Below the pieces are notes generated by a model. The model ran no database searches. It worked only from the letters and a program-made list of their open reading frames with translations, and was not told the origin of the DNA. 64,000 nucleotides of DNA from Acidisoma silvae (lineage in GTDB: Bacteria > Pseudomonadota > Alphaproteobacteria > Acetobacterales > Acetobacteraceae): contig NZ_JAESVB010000006.1 in NCBI RefSeq assembly GCF_020618775.1, positions 62,001 through 126,000 of the forward strand, in the 5' to 3' direction. Position 1 is the stretch's first letter, and each line of letters opens with the position of its first letter. Both the position numbers and the translations under genes were made by a program. Below are positions 54,491 through 62,969 of the stretch, in pieces.

Positions 54491-54829
54491 CGCCTCAAAC
54501 TTTTCGGTCGTCAGAGCCGCCTCCAGCCTCGAAATCGGGTCAATCTATCGCTTAGGTTGGCAACAACAACCTATGCCGGGCCAGGAATAGCCCCGAAAGG
54601 GCCGCCACTCTCACTGTCACCAAAGCTTAGCAAAGCCGATCAAGCCGGCAAACAAACGATGCGGAGTGGTTTCGCACCCGAAGTGTCCGCCTGCCCTTTA
54701 AACGTTCCCAAACATCTTGCCCCGCAAGGCTGCATTGCGCCGCAACATAGACTGCGTTTGCGCTCGATCAAAGTTTTTTGTCCGTTTCGCTGACTTCATG
54801 CCGTCACGGACAACGTGATGGAGGATCGC
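54491..54829. other. Divergent intergenic region with inverted repeat before ompW
   Basis: About 340 bases between the divergent glycosyltransferase and ompW genes. TTGTCCGT (54778-54785) and ACGGACAA (54806-54813) are a perfect 8-bp inverted repeat with a 20-base centre, just ahead of the ompW ribosome site. It could form a leader hairpin or an operator. I see no small gene and no certain promoter boxes. Confidence 0.6.
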
Positions 54830-55540
54830 ATGAAGCGGTTGAAGGTGGTGGGGCTTGGTGCGATCGCGGCGCTCGGCCTGTATCCGGCAGTGTCGCAGGC
54901 GCAGAGCTTGAACAATCAAACCCCGGTTTCTCTCAGCTCGCCCGGCTTCTTCGAACCCGCCGACGTGCCGCTTCATGCGGGCAGCTTTGAGGCCAGCCTC
55001 AGCGTGATCGGCGTTATCCCCGAAACATTTTCCAGCAACATCAAGCCGATCGGCGGCCAGGTGAATGCCGGCGGCGGCGTGTCCCCGGAGCTGACCGGCA
55101 CCTATTTCCTGACCAATCACTGGGCGCTGCAACTGATCGCGGCCAGCACTGCGCACAGCATCTCGGCCGGCGACACGTCGCTCGGCCATGTCGATGTCGG
55201 CCGCGCCCATGTGCTGCCGCCGACCTTGACCGTGCAATATCACTTCCTGCCGAATGACCGCTTCAGCCCCTATGTCGGGCTGGGCGTCGCCGTCGCCTTC
55301 TTCTACGCGACCCAGCCGTCCGAACCGGTCATTAACAAGTTCAGCCTGGACACGACGGCAGGCCCGTCGCTCGACATCGGCTTCGACTACAATTTCTCCG
55401 GTCACTGGTTCGCGAATTTCGATGCGAAACAGATGTTCCTCAATACCACCGCGCATATCGACAGTGCCGTGGGTGAGGTTACGGCCAAGACAGCCCTCAA
55501 CCCTACAGTGATCGGCGTCGGTATCGGCTACCGGTTCTGA
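54830..55540 (+). CDS. ompW: OmpW-family outer-membrane protein
   Basis: The 236-residue product has a signal peptide (AIAALGLYPAVSQAQS) and an 8-stranded beta-barrel typical of OmpW: GSFEASLSVIGVIPE, LTGTYFLTNHWALQLIA, NDRFSPYVGLGVAVAFFY and a terminal aromatic strand VGIGYRF. OmpW forms a small channel for hydrophobic molecules across the outer membrane. ATG 54830 follows GGAGG. A strong terminator follows the stop. Confidence 0.92.
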   Translation: MKRLKVVGLGAIAALGLYPAVSQAQSLNNQTPVSLSSPGFFEPADVPLHAGSFEASLSVIGVIPETFSSNIKPIGGQVNAGGGVSPELTGTYFLTNHWALQLIAASTAHSISAGDTSLGHVDVGRAHVLPPTLTVQYHFLPNDRFSPYVGLGVAVAFFYATQPSEPVINKFSLDTTAGPSLDIGFDYNFSGHWFANFDAKQMFLNTTAHIDSAVGEVTAKTALNPTVIGVGIGYRF

Positions 55541-55550
55541 GGGTTCGAGA

Positions 55551-55591
55551 GGCGGGCTGGAATAACAGGGGATTCCAGCCCGCCGCCTTTT
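55551..55591 (+). terminator. Rho-independent terminator of ompW
   Basis: GGCGGGCTGGAAT (55551-55563) pairs perfectly over 13 bp with ATTCCAGCCCGCC (55572-55584); loop AACAGGGG; then GCCTTTTAT. Strong stem, modest T-run. Confidence 0.85.
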
Positions 55592-55623
55592 ATGCTGCCC
55601 CCCTCACCCCTTGACGGTCGCAC

Positions 55624-55713
55624 GTGAATGGCGCCGACAAGGTTGCGGCTCTGCGCAGCGCCCTGAAAACCATGGTCGTGGGCGAAATGACGGCCGGCGC
55701 GCCGGAGGACTGA
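55624..55713 (+). other. Possible gene fragment or very short ORF
   Basis: A 29-codon frame from GTG 55624 to TGA 55711-55713 reads NGADKVAALRSALKTMV then GEMTAGAPED. It lacks a ribosome site and is too short to judge. It looks like the tail of a longer helical protein that has been lost. It lies between the ompW terminator and the end of rmuC. Confidence 0.2.
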
Positions 55714-55724
55714 ACCCCTAGCCG

Positions 55725-57032
55725 TCAGGCGTCGTCCTGCTCCAGCGCCGGCAGGCTGGCTTCCAGTTCCAGAAGCTCGTCCGCCTGGGCGGCGTCGATC
55801 GCTTCCAGCCCCTTCAGCTTGCGCCCGACGGCCCGCGCCCGCGTGCGCGCCGTCTCGATCGTATTCGTCATCACCGAGGCGTTCTTGGCAAGCTTGCCGA
55901 GCACCACATCCATTTTCAGCATTTCGGTCTTGGTGGCACCGAGCAGCGCGCGGATCTGATCCGCCTTCTCCTCCAGCGCCAGCGTGACATGGCCGAGCTG
56001 GACGGTGCGCAGCAGTGCCGGAAACAGGCTGGGGCCGAGGATCATGACCCGGCATTCCCGGCTCATCTCCTCCAGCAGTCCGGGCACGCGGGCGACTTCC
56101 GCATAGAGCCCGTCGGTCGCCAGATACAGCACGCCGAATTCCACCGTCACCGGCGGGTTGATGTATTTTTCGTAGATCTTGCGGCTTTCGTCGCGCAACC
56201 GCCGTTCCAGCCCGCGCCGCGCTAAGCGCTCGCCCTCGGCATCGCCAGCCTCGGCCGCCGCGATCAGACGCTCGTAATCTTCCACCGGAAATTTCGCGTC
56301 GACCGGCAGCCAGACCTTCGCGCCGCCACGCATGGGCATGGCGACCGCGAAATCCACCATGTCATCGGTATCGTCGCGCAGCTTGCGATTGGCCTCGAAA
56401 CTGCCGGCGGGAAGCACGTCTTCCAGCATGGCGCGCAATTGCGCCTCGCCCCAGCCGCCGCGCGTTTTGACATTGGTGAATAGGCGCTTGATGTCGCCGA
56501 TCTGCGCTGTGACCGCCTGCACATCGCCCAGCGCTTTCTGCACGGCGGTAAACTGATCAACGACGCGGGCGAAGCTCTGCTCCATCTGTTTTTCGACGGC
56601 GGCATGCAATTGCTCGTTCACCGTCGCCTGCATCTCAGCCAGCCGCTTTTCGTTGCTCTCGCGCAGTGTCGTCAATTGCAGGTCGAGCGTCGCGCCGATG
56701 CGGCGCTGCTCCTCGACCGCCGATTGGCGCATGGTGTCCATCGAGGCGCCGACCGCCGTTGTCGCCTGGGTGATCTGCTCGAAGGCCTTGGTCAGCGCGC
56801 CGGTGGTGCCGGTCTGGATGGCCGCCGTCAGGCCGCGTTCGGCGGCCGAAATCTGCCCGCGCGTGCTGTCCGCTTCGCTGCGAATGCCGGCCAGGATCTG
56901 CTCGGCTTGCAGACGCAGCTTTTCCGCCGCCTGCTCCCGCGCCGCACCGCCGCCTCGGGCCGTGACGAAAGCGATGAGGCCTAGGCCAAGGCCGATGAGG
57001 CCGAGAATGAGCGCGATGATGTCAGAGGTCAT
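55725..57032 (-). CDS. rmuC: DNA recombination protein RmuC
   Basis: The 435-residue product has an N-terminal membrane anchor (IIALILGLIGLGLGLIAFV), a long coiled coil (about 40-180) and the RmuC nuclease-like core: NVKTRGGWGEAQLRAMLEDVL, MVDFAVAMP, LPVDAKFPVEDYERL, EFGVLYLATDGLYAEV, ILGPSLFPALLRTV. RmuC limits inversion at short repeats and acts at stalled forks. It starts at ATG 57032. It lies between two convergent-to-divergent boundaries and is single. Confidence 0.95.
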   Translation of the reverse strand: MTSDIIALILGLIGLGLGLIAFVTARGGGAAREQAAEKLRLQAEQILAGIRSEADSTRGQISAAERGLTAAIQTGTTGALTKAFEQITQATTAVGASMDTMRQSAVEEQRRIGATLDLQLTTLRESNEKRLAEMQATVNEQLHAAVEKQMEQSFARVVDQFTAVQKALGDVQAVTAQIGDIKRLFTNVKTRGGWGEAQLRAMLEDVLPAGSFEANRKLRDDTDDMVDFAVAMPMRGGAKVWLPVDAKFPVEDYERLIAAAEAGDAEGERLARRGLERRLRDESRKIYEKYINPPVTVEFGVLYLATDGLYAEVARVPGLLEEMSRECRVMILGPSLFPALLRTVQLGHVTLALEEKADQIRALLGATKTEMLKMDVVLGKLAKNASVMTNTIETARTRARAVGRKLKGLEAIDAAQADELLELEASLPALEQDDA

Positions 57033-57087
57033 GCCAGCGTCTTAGCCGGCCAGCGCTCCTGCGTCACCACCGGAGTTCACACTATGT

Positions 57088-58896
57088 TCAGGCGACAACC
57101 TTCACATAAGAACCCGGCGCGTCCTCGATCACCGTGACGTTCGCCCCCGCCTCGCGCGCCGGCACGGTTTCCGGCGCCAGCTTCGCAATCCAGCGCTGCC
57201 AGTCCGGCCACCACGACCCAGCGATCTCGGTCGCGGCGTCTTCCCAGTCATCCGGGTTGTCAGGGGTCGAAGACGCCACCCAATGGCTGTATTTGCCTGA
57301 TTCCGGGTGGTTGACGACGCCCGCGATATGGCCGGAGGCAGCCAGCACGAAGCGCTTCGTCCCCTTCATATAGTGCAGGCCCTGATAGGTCGATTTCCAG
57401 GGCGTGATATGGTCTTCTCTGGCCGCCAACATATAGGTTGGCACATTAACCCGCGAAAGATCGATCGGCACGCCGCAGAGGCTGACGCCGCCGGGTTCCT
57501 TCAGCTTGTTCTCCTGATACATGCGGCGGAGATAGAAACTGTGCATGGCCGCCGGCATGCGCGTGCTGTCGCCGTTCCAATACAGCAGATCGAAGGGGAA
57601 CGGCTCATTGCCGAGCAGGTAATTGTTGACCACGAAAGACCAGATGAGGTCGTTGGCGCGCAGCATATTGAAGGTCTGCGACATTTCGCTGCCTTCCAGA
57701 TAGCCGCGCTTGTTCATGCGCTCTTCCAGCGCCTGGATCTGCTGTTCGTCAATGAAGACGCCCAGTTCCCCGGCTTCCGAGAAATCCAGCAATGTCACCA
57801 GATAGGTGGCGGATTTGATGCGGCGATCCTTCTTCACCGCCATCCAGGCCAGGGTCGAGGCCAGCAGCGTGCCGCCCAGGCAATAGCCGATGGCGTTGAT
57901 CTCGCGCTCACCCGTGATCCGCTCGATGGCGTCGAGCGCCGCGAGCACGCCCTCCGTCATGTAATTCTCAAAATCCTTGGCCGCGAGTTCTTCGTCGGGA
58001 TTGACCCAGGACACCATGAAGACTGTGTGGCCCTGGGACACGGCCCAGCGCACGAAACTGTTCTTGGCGCGCAGGTCGAGAATATAGAATTTGTTGATCC
58101 AGGGCGGGATGATCAAAAGCGGCCGTTTCAGAACCGCTTCTGTTGCGGGCGCATATTGGATGAGCTGCATCAGCGGCGTCTGCCAGACGACCTTGCCCGG
58201 CGTGGTCGCGATATTCTCGCCGAGCCGAAAAGCCTCGGTATCGGTCATGCGGATGCGCAGCTTGCCGCGTCCAAGCTCCAGATCCGTCAGCAGATTGGTG
58301 AGGCCCTTGAGCAGATTCTCGCCCCCCGTCTCCACCGTGCGGCGCAGCACTTCAGGATTAGTGAGAACGAAATTGCTCGGGCTCAGCGCATCGACGAACT
58401 GGCGCGAATAGAAATCGACCTTCTGCGCGACCTTGGGCTCCAGCCCATCGACATCCTTTACGACGTCCTGCACGAAGCGCGCCGACAGCAGATAGCTCTG
58501 CTTGATGAAGTCGAAGATTTCATTGTCCTGCCAGGCACCGTCCTTGAAGCGGCGGTCGCGCGGATCGGCGGCAATGACGGGTTCGGTCTCGATGCCCATG
58601 ATGCGGCGGGTCGTGTTCTGCCACAGCGCCATATAGTCGTTCCACAGGCCCATCTGCGCCTGCATCAGCCGGGCGGGATTGGCCATCAGCTTGGCCGTCA
58701 TTTCCAGGAAGGCCGAGCCGATATTGAACGGGTCCGGCTGGCCCGACGGCACCTGCGGCTTTTCCGCCTCCTGGCGCTTCAGCCAGCCCAGCATGATGCG
58801 CTGGGACCGCTCGGCGATATCGGTCATGGTCCGTCGGACAAGCTCGGGATCGGGCAGGCGGATGTCCTGGCTGTCCGGTTTCTCGCTATCCGCCAT
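57088..58896 (-). CDS. phaC: Class I polyhydroxyalkanoate synthase
   Basis: Polymerises hydroxyacyl-CoA to PHA storage granules. The 602-residue length is normal for class I. The lipase-like box is GYCLGG with catalytic Cys near residue 339, with the Asp in REDHITPW and the His in SGHIAGVVN completing the triad. PHA-synthase blocks are RPLLIIPPWINKFYILDLR, FMVSWVNPDEE and WNGDSTRMP. AAAGGA precedes ATG 58896. No phaA/phaB/phasin genes are in the window. It is divergent from a lipoprotein gene. Confidence 0.96.
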   Translation of the reverse strand: MADSEKPDSQDIRLPDPELVRRTMTDIAERSQRIMLGWLKRQEAEKPQVPSGQPDPFNIGSAFLEMTAKLMANPARLMQAQMGLWNDYMALWQNTTRRIMGIETEPVIAADPRDRRFKDGAWQDNEIFDFIKQSYLLSARFVQDVVKDVDGLEPKVAQKVDFYSRQFVDALSPSNFVLTNPEVLRRTVETGGENLLKGLTNLLTDLELGRGKLRIRMTDTEAFRLGENIATTPGKVVWQTPLMQLIQYAPATEAVLKRPLLIIPPWINKFYILDLRAKNSFVRWAVSQGHTVFMVSWVNPDEELAAKDFENYMTEGVLAALDAIERITGEREINAIGYCLGGTLLASTLAWMAVKKDRRIKSATYLVTLLDFSEAGELGVFIDEQQIQALEERMNKRGYLEGSEMSQTFNMLRANDLIWSFVVNNYLLGNEPFPFDLLYWNGDSTRMPAAMHSFYLRRMYQENKLKEPGGVSLCGVPIDLSRVNVPTYMLAAREDHITPWKSTYQGLHYMKGTKRFVLAASGHIAGVVNHPESGKYSHWVASSTPDNPDDWEDAATEIAGSWWPDWQRWIAKLAPETVPAREAGANVTVIEDAPGSYVKVVA

Positions 58897-58963
58897 GACA
58901 CGATCCTTTCCGGCGTTCGCCGCTTGGGCTAGACCAGCCCTCGTCTACAGGGACCAGGGCTGT

Positions 58964-60247
58964 ATGTTGCTAACCGATTATGAGGGTAAGGCTGGGACCA
59001 GCCGGGTTCAAGCCACAGTCTCGCTGGGGCTATCGCGCGGAAGCGCGACCCGTTCACGGCTTTACGCCTCCGTCGCCCGCTTGGGCCGCAGCGCGGCCCC
59101 CGCTGCCCTGTTGCTGCTGCTGGCGGGTTGCAGCGACGTGCCCAATTCCATCGACCCCATTTCCTGGTGGCATAATATGGAAGGCGGCGCGATCGCACAG
59201 GACCGGCCGCCGCCGCCCAATCCCCATGCGCCTTTCCCGCATCTGGCCAATGCGCCCAAGCGTCCGGCCGGCATGGGGGATGCGGAATGGGCCGACCTCA
59301 AGGCCGCGCTGGCGTCCCAGGGCGCCAATGCCCATCAATACGCGGCCGATAACCCGATCCCGACACTGCCGCAGACACCCGCAGCCGGCGCGCCGGCCAA
59401 TGGTGCTGCTGGCGCTCCCAAGCCGGCCCCGGCCAAGGTTGTGGCGCCTGCGGCGCAGGCAGCCCAGGCGCCCGCAGAATCGGCGGCCGATGCCGCCGCC
59501 ATCCAGCGGCTGGCCAATGCCCAAGGCCCTGCCGGCAGCACCAATACCGGCATGGCTTCGGCCAAGACCGTCGCCGCCGCCACCGCCGCGACCGAGGCTC
59601 CCGCTGCCAGCAACGCTGGCACGAGCGTGACCTTCGGTGGCCCGGATCAGCCGCAGAAGACAGCCCCCAGCCCCGGCCCGCAGGCGGTGCCGGTAAACGC
59701 CGCCGGACAGCCGGTGCAAGGCAAGGCCGTCGGCACGCATTACACCTTCTTCGATCCCGATAACGGGCTGAGCGTTCCGGGCGCCACCGCCCCCGTGGTG
59801 CAGCCGGACGAGGCCCATCCGCCCGCGCTGCCGGATAGCGTGCCGGCCCCGCCCGCCGTGGCCGGCTTCGCTATCTCGGCCGTGCCCTCCACCTATGCCG
59901 CGCCCAAGCATTTGCCACAGCCGGCCCCCTATATGGCGCCGGTCCCCTTGCCGCCCGTGCCGCCGGTGGCCGTTGCTTTCCCGCCCCGCTCCGCCATTCT
60001 TTCGGCGCCGATGAAGCGCGCGCTGCTGAAACTGGTCCAGCAGCACCAGACCGCGCGGATCGCAGTGACGGGCTATGGCGACGCCACCAGCGACACGCTG
60101 GCGGACCAATCCGCCGCCATGCCGCTGGCGCTGGAGCGCAGCCGGGCGATCACCGTGCAGCTGATCGCGGACGGCATGCCGGCACGCACGCTGGTGCCGA
60201 CCGCCCAGGCGCTCGGCCAAGGCGGTCTGGCGCGATTGGTGGATTGA
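58964..60247 (+). CDS. Ala/Pro-rich lipoprotein with OmpA-like C-terminus
   Basis: ATG 58964 gives 427 residues. A lipoprotein signal (PAALLLLLAGCS, Cys near residue 56) follows an unusually long N-terminal stretch, so the real start is uncertain. Residues about 80-310 are Ala/Pro-rich and disordered-looking (PAPAKVVAPAAQAAQAPA). The last 90 residues (IAVTGYGDATSDTLADQSAAM, ALERSRAITVQLIADGM) resemble an OmpA-type peptidoglycan-binding domain. It probably tethers outer membrane to cell wall. The gene is divergent from phaC. Confidence 0.72.
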   Translation: MLLTDYEGKAGTSRVQATVSLGLSRGSATRSRLYASVARLGRSAAPAALLLLLAGCSDVPNSIDPISWWHNMEGGAIAQDRPPPPNPHAPFPHLANAPKRPAGMGDAEWADLKAALASQGANAHQYAADNPIPTLPQTPAAGAPANGAAGAPKPAPAKVVAPAAQAAQAPAESAADAAAIQRLANAQGPAGSTNTGMASAKTVAAATAATEAPAASNAGTSVTFGGPDQPQKTAPSPGPQAVPVNAAGQPVQGKAVGTHYTFFDPDNGLSVPGATAPVVQPDEAHPPALPDSVPAPPAVAGFAISAVPSTYAAPKHLPQPAPYMAPVPLPPVPPVAVAFPPRSAILSAPMKRALLKLVQQHQTARIAVTGYGDATSDTLADQSAAMPLALERSRAITVQLIADGMPARTLVPTAQALGQGGLARLVD

Positions 60248-60329
60248 CGATTGAACGGATTGAGCCACAGGGGGATTGGGCGTAACGCCTTTTCCCCTTC
60301 GTGCTTCACCCCCGTCCGGACCAGCTGCC

Positions 60330-61559
60330 ATGACCGAAGAGTTCCACCGCATCCGCCGGCTTCCGCCTTACGTCTTCGCCGTCGTCAACAAGGCTAAGGC
60401 CGCCGCCCGCGCCGAAGGCGCCGATATCATCGATCTCGGCATGGGCAATCCGGACAGTCCGACGCCGCCGCATATCGTGGCCAAGCTGGTGGAAGCGGTG
60501 CAAGACCCGCGCACGCATCGCTATTCGGTCAGCCGTGGCATTACCGGCCTGCGCCGCGCGCTGGCCGGCTATTACGACCGCCGCTTCGGCGTGAAGCTGG
60601 ACCCGGAGACCGAGGTCATCGCGACGCTCGGCTCGAAGGAAGGTCTGGCGAACCTCGCCGCCGCCATCACCTCGCCCGGCGACACCATCATGGTGCCGAA
60701 CCCGTCCTACCCCATCCATCAGTTCGGCTTCATCATCGCGGGCGCGGGCGTGCGTTCCATTCCCGGAACGCCGGATGACGAGATGCTGCGCGCCATCGAC
60801 CGCGCCGTGCGCCATTCCGTGCCGAAGCCGACGGCGCTGATTGTGAACTTTCCGTCCAACCCGACGGCAGAACTGGCCAGCCTCGATTTCTACAAGGAAC
60901 TGGTGGCGCTGGCCCGCCGGCATGAGTTTTTCATCCTCTCCGACCTTGCCTATGCCGAACTCTATTTCGAGGGCGAGCCGCCGCCGTCCGTATTGCAGGT
61001 GGAAGGCGCGCGCGACGTGACGGTGGAATTCACCAGCATGTCCAAGACCTATTCCATGCCGGGCTGGCGCATGGGCTTCGCCGCCGGCAATCAGCGGCTG
61101 GTGACGGCGCTGGCGCGCATGAAATCCTATCTCGATTACGGTGCCTTCACGCCCATCCAGGTCGCGGCCACCGCCGCGCTGAACGGCCCGCAGGATTGCG
61201 TGGACGCCGCGCGGACCCTGTATCGCGAACGGCGCGACGTCGTGATCCCGGGCCTGGAGGCGGCGGGCTGGAAAGTGCCGAGCCCGCGCGGCTCCATGTT
61301 CGCCTGGGCGCCGATCCCCGAGCGCTATGCCCATATGGGCAGCCTGGATTTCTCGACCCTGCTGCTGGAAAAGGCGCGCGTCGCCGTCGCCCCCGGCATC
61401 GGCTTCGGTGAATATGGCGACGGCCATGTCCGCATCGCGCTGGTCGAGAATACGCAGCGCCTGCGGCAGGCGGTGCGCAATATCCGCACCTTCCTGGCCA
61501 GCGACGGCAACCATTCCTCAGCCTCCCCCGAGGCTCCTACTCCGCAGGTATCCGCATGA
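60330..61559 (+). CDS. Class I/II aminotransferase (AlaC/DapL-like)
   Basis: The 409-residue PLP aminotransferase has IDLGMGNPDSPTPPHIV, YPIHQFGF, NFPSNPTAELA, the PLP lysine in FTSMSKTYSMPGWRMGF, and GEYGDGHVRIAL at the end. It most resembles the AlaC/alanine-type and LL-diaminopimelate-like group. ATG 60330 is used. It overlaps the hom start by 4 bases, so it is likely co-translated with homoserine dehydrogenase and may serve amino-acid synthesis in the aspartate family. Confidence 0.9.
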   Translation: MTEEFHRIRRLPPYVFAVVNKAKAAARAEGADIIDLGMGNPDSPTPPHIVAKLVEAVQDPRTHRYSVSRGITGLRRALAGYYDRRFGVKLDPETEVIATLGSKEGLANLAAAITSPGDTIMVPNPSYPIHQFGFIIAGAGVRSIPGTPDDEMLRAIDRAVRHSVPKPTALIVNFPSNPTAELASLDFYKELVALARRHEFFILSDLAYAELYFEGEPPPSVLQVEGARDVTVEFTSMSKTYSMPGWRMGFAAGNQRLVTALARMKSYLDYGAFTPIQVAATAALNGPQDCVDAARTLYRERRDVVIPGLEAAGWKVPSPRGSMFAWAPIPERYAHMGSLDFSTLLLEKARVAVAPGIGFGEYGDGHVRIALVENTQRLRQAVRNIRTFLASDGNHSSASPEAPTPQVSA

Positions 61560-62857
61560 GCGACCCCCACAAACCTTTGCGCGTCGGCATAGCAGGGCTT
61601 GGCACCGTCGGTGCCGGCACGGTCACCGTCCTGCGGCAGAATGCGGCGATCATCGCCGCCCGCGCCGGCCGGCCGATTACCGTGACGGCGGTCTCGGCCC
61701 GCGACCGCACGCGCGACCGTGGCATCGCGACCGAGGGGCTGAACTGGCATGACGATCCGGTGGCGCTGGCCGCCGACCCGGATGTCGATGTCGTGGTGGA
61801 AGTCATCGGCGGCAGCGAAGGTCCGGCCGCCGAAACGGTGCGCGCCGCCATCCGCGCCGGCAAGCCGGTGGTGACCGCCAATAAGGCGCTGCTGGCCCTG
61901 CATGGCGCAGAACTCGCGGCCCTGGCCGAGACGCATGGCGTGCCGCTCGGCTTCGAAGCGGCGGTGGCCGGCGGCATTCCTGCCATCAAGGCGCTGCGCG
62001 AAGGGCTGGCGGCGAACGAGATCATCTCCGTCTCCGGCATTCTCAACGGCACCTGCAACTACATCCTGACGGTGATGCGCGAGCAGGGCCGCGACTTCGC
62101 GGAAGTCCTGGCCGACGCCCAGGCCTTCGGCTATGCCGAGGCCGACCCCGCTTTCGATATCAATGGCGTCGACGCCGCCCATAAGCTCGCCATCCTCGGC
62201 GCGCTGGCCTTCGGCCAACCGGTCGATTTTTCGGCGCTGCATGTCGAGGGTATTCGCCGCATCACCGCGCTGGATATCGCCTTCGCCCGCGAGCTCGGCT
62301 TCCGCATCAAGCTGCTGGGCATCGCCCGCCGCACCGCCGACGGCGTTTCCATGCGCGTGCATCCGGCCATGGTGCCGGAAGCCGAGGAAATCGCGCAGGT
62401 CGACGGGGTCTTCAACGCCGTGGTGGCCGAGGGCAATTTCGTCGGCCGCGTTATGCTGATGGGCCGCGGCGCCGGTGCCGGCCCCACCGCCTCGGCGGTA
62501 GTGGCCGACCTTATCGATCTGGCGCGTGGCCGCCTGACGCCTATCTGGGGCGCGGAAGGCGATGCGCTGGGCCAACTGCCGGCGCTGCCGATGTCGGCGC
62601 ATCAGGGCGCCTATTACCTGCGCCTGATGGTTCGTGACCGGCCGGGCGTGATGGCGGACGTCACCGCCGTGCTGCGCGATGCCGGCGTGTCCCTGCAATC
62701 CATGCTGCAACATGGGCGCGCGCCCGGCGAATCGGTGCCGATCGTATTGGTAACGCATGAAACGACAGAGGGCGCGATGATGCAGGCGCTCGACGCCATC
62801 GCCGGTCTCGACAGTGTGTTAGAACCGCCGGCGCTGATCCGCATCGGCGCGGCCTAA
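61556..62857 (+). CDS. hom: Homoserine dehydrogenase
   Basis: Reduces aspartate semialdehyde to homoserine on the way to threonine and methionine. The 433-residue product has the NAD(P) motif GIAGLGTVGAGT, the substrate region VTANKALLALHG, GGIPAIKALREGL, FGYAEADPAFDINGVDAAHK with catalytic Lys/Asp residues, and a C-terminal ACT domain (YLRLMVRDRPGVMADVTAVL). It overlaps the aminotransferase by 4 bases. A 15-base tandem repeat begins at its stop codon. No thrB or thrC is near. Confidence 0.96.
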   Translation: MSDPHKPLRVGIAGLGTVGAGTVTVLRQNAAIIAARAGRPITVTAVSARDRTRDRGIATEGLNWHDDPVALAADPDVDVVVEVIGGSEGPAAETVRAAIRAGKPVVTANKALLALHGAELAALAETHGVPLGFEAAVAGGIPAIKALREGLAANEIISVSGILNGTCNYILTVMREQGRDFAEVLADAQAFGYAEADPAFDINGVDAAHKLAILGALAFGQPVDFSALHVEGIRRITALDIAFARELGFRIKLLGIARRTADGVSMRVHPAMVPEAEEIAQVDGVFNAVVAEGNFVGRVMLMGRGAGAGPTASAVVADLIDLARGRLTPIWGAEGDALGQLPALPMSAHQGAYYLRLMVRDRPGVMADVTAVLRDAGVSLQSMLQHGRAPGESVPIVLVTHETTEGAMMQALDAIAGLDSVLEPPALIRIGAA

Positions 62858-62896
62858 CGCGGCCCGGCCTAACGCGGCCCGGCCTAACGCGCGGCC
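62855..62896. repeat. 15-bp tandem repeat beginning at the hom stop
   Basis: TAACGCGGCCCGGCC occurs at 62855-62869 and again at 62870-62884; a third, diverged copy starts at 62885. The first TAA is the hom stop. Every copy supplies another TAA. The last copy is part of the terminator hairpin. Confidence 0.9.
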
Positions 62897-62905
62897 GCGT
62901 TATTT
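62885..62905 (+). terminator. Terminator-like hairpin after hom
   Basis: TAACGCG (62885-62891), a CGGC loop and CGCGTTA (62896-62902) form a perfect 7-bp stem, followed by TTT. The gap to glpX is small, so it may reduce rather than stop transcription. Confidence 0.6.
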
Positions 62906-62969
62906 CCCGAATCGGCGTGGGCCGGGCTAGGCTCGGTCCCGCGCGAGCGAGATCTTGAAGGAGCACGCC

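Noticed and set aside
52199-54793. 864-codon plus-strand frame over the glycosyltransferase
   Set aside because: Antisense to the minus-strand GT2/GT4 protein with clear catalytic motifs; peptide is low-complexity Arg/Gln-rich.
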